A stretch of 43,690 nucleotides of DNA from Candidatus Desulfatibia vada (GTDB taxonomy: Bacteria; Desulfobacterota; Desulfobacteria; Desulfobacterales; UBA11574), in assembly GCA_014383215.1 (NCBI GenBank), contig JACNIG010000244.1:1-43690 (forward strand). Direction: 5' to 3'. Positions 40,666 to 43,690 of this stretch are shown here, one piece after another (position 1 is the first letter of the stretch; each line of letters starts with the position of its first letter). The notes under the pieces were generated by a model. That model ran no database searches. It was not told the DNA's origin and was given only the letters and a program-made list of their open reading frames with translations. The position numbers and the translations under genes were made by a program.

Positions 40666-41515
40666 CCCCATGGCCAAATTGCGCTACCTATACTTCCCCG
40701 GTTGCAAAATAAAACCGTTTCTGCCAGAGTATGATCGCGCCACGCGGGCCGTGCTGTCGACCCTTGATGTCGGGTTGGAGGAGACCGAGCTGAACTGCTG
40801 CGGCTACCCGGTGCGCCACGTAGATTTCACGGCAGCCATGCTCTCCGGCGCTCGCATCCTGGCCATGGCCGCCCGCAAGGGTTTGCCCGTGCTCACCCCC
40901 TGCAAATGTTGTTACGGCAACCTCAAGCATGCCCATTTTTGGATGCATCGCAATGCCGAACTGCGTGAACGGGTCAATGGTCTGCTTCAAGAGGACGGCC
41001 TGCAATGGTCCAAGGATGTGGTCGTTCGCCACTTGCTGACTGCATTGACAGAGGATCTGGGACTTGTCCATGTGCAGGCCAGAGTCAAACATCCGTTGCA
41101 CGGCTACCGGGCAGCGGCGCACTACGGCTGCCATGCCCTCAGACCCGGTGATGTAACCCAATTCGACAACCCGCTGGCGCCGACTATTTTTGAATCCGTT
41201 GTCGCGGCCACCGGGGCAACTGTGGTTGAGTGGCCGCTGCGCCTGGATTGCTGCGGCTATCCGCTATGGGAGAAGAACAACCAATTGTCCTTGGCGCTCA
41301 TGCAACAAAAACTGGCCGATGCCCGTGAATCGGGCGCCCAGGCGTTGATTACAGCGTGTACTTACTGCCAGCTTCAGTTCGGGCCGGTCCGCAGTGAACT
41401 CCTGTCAGACACGGCGGCTAACAACGACCTGCCGGCCGTATTGGTGTCCCAGCTGTTGGGCGTTGCGCTCGGATTGCCGGGCGAGGCGCTGGGGCAGACG
41501 GGCTTAAGGATATAA
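40655..41515 (+). CDS. HdrB-like double-CCG iron-sulfur protein
   Basis: The 286-residue protein has two complete cysteine-rich CCG domains: Cys17, Cys48-Cys49, Cys83 and Cys86, then Cys159, Cys199-Cys200, Cys235 and Cys238. In HdrB each such set holds a noncubane [4Fe-4S] cluster; the CCG part of E. coli GlpC is related. No membrane helix is seen. Its ATG overlaps the 3' end of the preceding gene by 11 nt, so the two are translationally coupled and probably form one complex in which this is the cytoplasmic terminal or relay subunit. ATG 40670 ([12 protein letters not shown]) fits the family start equally well. It could pass electrons between GlpAB and the membrane part, or act on a disulfide; which is not known. 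Confidence 0.88.
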   Translation: MEPNPMAKLRYLYFPGCKIKPFLPEYDRATRAVLSTLDVGLEETELNCCGYPVRHVDFTAAMLSGARILAMAARKGLPVLTPCKCCYGNLKHAHFWMHRNAELRERVNGLLQEDGLQWSKDVVVRHLLTALTEDLGLVHVQARVKHPLHGYRAAAHYGCHALRPGDVTQFDNPLAPTIFESVVAATGATVVEWPLRLDCCGYPLWEKNNQLSLALMQQKLADARESGAQALITACTYCQLQFGPVRSELLSDTAANNDLPAVLVSQLLGVALGLPGEALGQTGLRI

Positions 41516-41547
41516 CGGGCCAACGTATCAAAGGAAAGGAGACATCT

Positions 41548-43059
41548 ATGAGCGAATATATCGGTGCATTGGATTTGGGAACCACCAGCAACCGTTTTAT
41601 CATTTTCGACCGACGCGGCCGCATCGTCGGGGAGTCTCAGAAAGAGCATGCGCAAATTTTTCCCCAGGCCGGCTGGGTGGAGCACGATCCTATGGAGATT
41701 TGGCACAACACCGGCGAGGTCATCCGCCGGGCGTTGGCCAAAACCGGCTTGACCGGCAACGACATTGTGGCCATCGGTATCACCAACCAGCGTGAAACCA
41801 CGGTCATGTGGGACAAACGCACCGGCCGGCCGTATATGAACGCCATTGTCTGGCAGTGTACCCGCACCGATGAGATATGTCGCAATTTGGCCAAAGAGGG
41901 CGGCCAGGATCGCTTTCGAGCCAAAACGGGCCTGCCCGTCGCCACTTATTTTTCCGGTCCCAAAGTGCGCTGGATTTTAGAAAATGTCGAGACTGCGCGC
42001 TATGGTACTGAAACGGGTGACGCCCTGTTCGGCACCATCGAGACCTGGATTATCTGGTGGCTCACCGGCGGCCCGGATGGCGGTGCGCATGTTACGGACG
42101 TGACCAACGCCAGCCGTACATTGTTGATGGATTTGCACACCCTCGCCTGGGATGAAAAGATTTGTAAAACCCTCAAGATTCCGGCCCAGATATTACCTGG
42201 CATCGTACCCTCCATCGACTCCGACACATGGGGCACCACCCGCAAGGATGGCCCCCTCGGTGCTGAAGTGCCGGTGTGCGGGGCGCTGGGAGATCAGCAG
42301 GCCGCATTGGTCGGGCAAGCCTGCTTCGAAGTCGGAGAAGCAAAGAACACGTATGGCACAGGATGCTTTTTGCTGCTCAACACCGGCGAGGAGGCGGTGT
42401 CCAGCCGCCACGGCATGCTCACCACGGTCGCCTATCAGATGCGCGGGGAAAAGCCGATCTATTGCCTGGAAGGTTCCATCGCTATTGCCGGCGCCCTGGT
42501 GCAATGGCTGCGAGACAACCTCGGATTCATACGGCACGCGGCTGAAATCGAACCCCTGGCGCGCACTGTAGAGGACAATGGCGGCGCTTACATCGTACCG
42601 GCCTTTTCCGGTCTGTTTGCGCCCTACTGGCGCTCGGACGCACGGGGGGTAATCGTTGGGTTGACCCGTTTCATTAACCGCAACCATATTGCCCGCGCTG
42701 CCTTGGAAGCTGTTGCCTACCAGACACTGGATGTGGTCGAGGCCATGCAGAAAGATTCCAGCGTCCCACTGAGCAGTCTGCGTGTGGATGGCGGCATGGT
42801 GGCCAATGAACTGCTGATGCAATTTCAGGCCGACATTTTGGGCGTCCAGGTCGTGCGCCCGAAAATTACGGAAACCACCGCCTTAGGCGCCGCCTCGGCC
42901 GCTGCCCTGGCCAGCGGTTTTGTGAGTGGTTGGGACGAACTAAAAAGCAATTGGGCCATGGACAAGACCTGGCAGCCCCAGATGGCGTCGGGACAACGCG
43001 CTAAGGGCATCGCCGGTTGGAAAAAGGCCGTTGAGCGAACCTTAAACTGGATCGAATAA
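41548..43059 (+). CDS. glpK: Glycerol kinase
   Basis: GlpK phosphorylates glycerol with ATP to sn-glycerol-3-phosphate, trapping imported glycerol and feeding GlpAB. The 503-residue protein has the standard FGGY-kinase layout: the N-terminal phosphate loop [40 protein letters not shown] for the active-site region, [29 protein letters not shown], and the C-terminal [19 protein letters not shown] and [17 protein letters not shown]. Family length is about 500. AAAGGAGACATCT precedes the ATG. It is the last intact gene of the operon, 32 nt after the HdrB-like gene. Confidence 0.96.
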   Translation: MSEYIGALDLGTTSNRFIIFDRRGRIVGESQKEHAQIFPQAGWVEHDPMEIWHNTGEVIRRALAKTGLTGNDIVAIGITNQRETTVMWDKRTGRPYMNAIVWQCTRTDEICRNLAKEGGQDRFRAKTGLPVATYFSGPKVRWILENVETARYGTETGDALFGTIETWIIWWLTGGPDGGAHVTDVTNASRTLLMDLHTLAWDEKICKTLKIPAQILPGIVPSIDSDTWGTTRKDGPLGAEVPVCGALGDQQAALVGQACFEVGEAKNTYGTGCFLLLNTGEEAVSSRHGMLTTVAYQMRGEKPIYCLEGSIAIAGALVQWLRDNLGFIRHAAEIEPLARTVEDNGGAYIVPAFSGLFAPYWRSDARGVIVGLTRFINRNHIARAALEAVAYQTLDVVEAMQKDSSVPLSSLRVDGGMVANELLMQFQADILGVQVVRPKITETTALGAASAAALASGFVSGWDELKSNWAMDKTWQPQMASGQRAKGIAGWKKAVERTLNWIE

Positions 43060-43060
43060 A

Positions 43061-43200
43061 CCCATACAATTTTCCTTTGCCACGGCAGGCCATATTGTCT
43101 TCGGTGCCGGTACGGTCGTCCAAGCAGTCGGAGAAGCTGCCACATGGGACATCGTGCGCTCCTGATGACCGGGCGTGCGCCGGGTCGCCCAGGGATTAAT
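43061..43200 (+). pseudogene. Decayed N-terminal fragment of an iron-containing alcohol dehydrogenase
   Basis: Right after the glpK stop, frame 1 reads FATAGHIVFGAGTVVQAVGEAAT, the typical N-terminal NAD-binding start of iron-containing alcohol dehydrogenases and maleylacetate reductases. Then, one base out of register, it continues as MGHRALLMTGRAPGRP, matching the (L)GHRALLVTGR strand that normally follows directly. A single-base loss near 43144 explains the shift. There is no start codon, and similarity ends by about 43200. It seems to be the stump of a gene, perhaps a 1,3-propanediol-, glycerol- or alcohol-dehydrogenase-like enzyme once in the glycerol operon. Confidence 0.75.
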
Positions 43201-43211
43201 TGCCGAGAACT

Positions 43212-43370
43212 TTATTGAACCTTTTCAGTGGATTCCGTCTCCCCTTTAGTATCGGTTGATTTTGGCGCACAGCACATTCCCATCATGTTTTTCATCATGG
43301 CGCCCTTCATGGCGGAAAAATCAGGGGCATCGCCTTGACCCGGACAGCATTTGCTCATCTTCTCAAACAT
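43212..43370 (-). CDS. Tiny Cys/Met-rich protein, possibly truncated by an upstream stop
   Basis: The 52-residue frame begins MFEKMSKCCPGQGD, contains two CC pairs and a Met-rich middle (MKGAMMKNMMGMCC), and ends with a charged tail. Paired Cys and dense Met suggest metal binding (copper or Fe-S), but the family is not one I can name. Upstream and in the same frame, a stretch reading GTDFGCCGPENF is cut off by a TAA two codons before the ATG. A third CC pair in that stretch suggests the original protein was longer and a nonsense mutation removed its start. It lies convergent with glpK. Confidence 0.5.
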   Translation of the reverse strand: MFEKMSKCCPGQGDAPDFSAMKGAMMKNMMGMCCAPKSTDTKGETESTEKVQ

Positions 43371-43675
43371 CTTTTAAAAATTCTCCGGGCCGCAACATCC
43401 AAAGTCCGTACCTTCTGCTTTAATTAATGGCTATTCCGGTCCCGGCCAATTACCTTCTCAGGCGCTCTAATAAGCGATTTAAAAGTAGAAAAAATAATTT
43501 TACGGCGGGTTAAAGAAGGTTAATCCCACCTTACAACTTGATCATTCTTTCCCTGTTTGTTATTCTTAACCTGCGCAAGGAAGTCGATTTCCGCAAGGGA
43601 TCGTCATCAGGCTGGACACCGCCAACAAACTGTGCCAGTCCGGCACAATTCACTTTCAAACAAGGAGAAACAGAT

Positions 43676-43690
43676 ATGGGTGATAAGGGG
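43676..43690 (+). CDS. Start of a gene cut by the window edge
   Basis: CAAGGAGAAACAGAT followed by ATGGGTGATAAGGGG gives a strong ribosome binding site 7-8 nt before an ATG and the residues MGDKG. Only five codons are visible. Small, highly charged proteins beginning this way occur in related bacteria, but no product can be assigned. Confidence 0.5.

Larger units (their letters stand above)
43060..43675. other. Region after glpK: gene remnants, no full-length gene
   Basis: This 616-nt stretch contains a decayed Fe-ADH fragment (43061-43200), a 52-codon Cys/Met-rich frame on the minus strand (43212-43370) and about 230 nt (43440-43670) in which I see no gene. The last part should hold the leader of the gene starting at 43676. 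No clear terminator follows glpK. Confidence 0.6.

Overview
The window looks like a chromosomal segment of an uncultivated Gram-negative, flagellated, strictly respiratory or fermentative anaerobe, most likely a Desulfobacterota (Desulfobacterales-like) bacterium. The grounds are a GspA/GspB pair, a DsrM/HdrE-like cytochrome b fused to HdrC-like iron-sulfur modules, TPR-CHAT and CHASE2-cyclase proteins, and many short palindromic intergenic repeats of a kind common in such genomes. No rRNA, tRNA or other taxonomic marker is present, so the assignment is an inference.

Layout. (1) 1-5.3 kb, plus strand: a small P-loop NTPase bracketed by inverted repeats, phosphoglycerate mutase gpmI, then gspA-gspB. 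(2) 5.6-12.0 kb, minus strand: a nucleotide-sugar block (galE, an unusual nucleotide-sugar dehydrogenase, UDP-glucose dehydrogenase, UDP-glucuronate 4-epimerase and a WbpP-like epimerase) that would supply UDP-Gal, UDP-GlcA, UDP-GalA and possibly UDP-GalNAc for surface polysaccharide. (3) 12.4-15.1 kb, minus strand: a motility operon (HDOD protein, motA, motB, and a PilZ protein overlapping the end of motB). (4) 15.8-20.4 kb, plus strand: nadA, an MFS transporter, an SH3/coiled-coil membrane protein, then a c-di-GMP-I (GEMM) riboswitch with terminator in front of two unknown small genes and a DUF2889 gene. (5) 20.4-27.8 kb, minus strand: a TPR-CHAT lipoprotein, a CHASE2-nucleotide cyclase with a PilZ-like tail, a DUF4384 protein and a YcgR-like PilZ protein. 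c-di-GMP and cyclic nucleotides are a recurring theme in regions 3 to 5.

(6) 28.2-43.1 kb: a glycerol regulon, visibly richer in G+C than the rest. On the minus strand run glpR, glpS, glpT, glpP, glpQ, glpU, glpV, a rhizobial-type glycerol ABC importer, closed by a strong terminator. Divergently run glpA, glpB, a large membrane cytochrome b/c-Fe-S fusion, an HdrB-like protein and glpK. Glycerol would enter through GlpSTPQUV, be phosphorylated by GlpK, and glycerol-3-phosphate would be oxidised by GlpAB. The usual GlpC is replaced by a 580-residue transmembrane protein with predicted b hemes, a periplasmic CxxCH c heme and four [4Fe-4S] motifs, plus a separate double-CCG HdrB-like subunit. This apparent glycerol-3-phosphate dehydrogenase/Hdr-like respiratory complex is the most interesting thing here. 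Three similar palindromic sites sit where GlpR operators are expected.

(7) 43.06-43.69 kb: a decayed iron-containing alcohol dehydrogenase remnant, a tiny Cys/Met-rich gene and the start of another gene.
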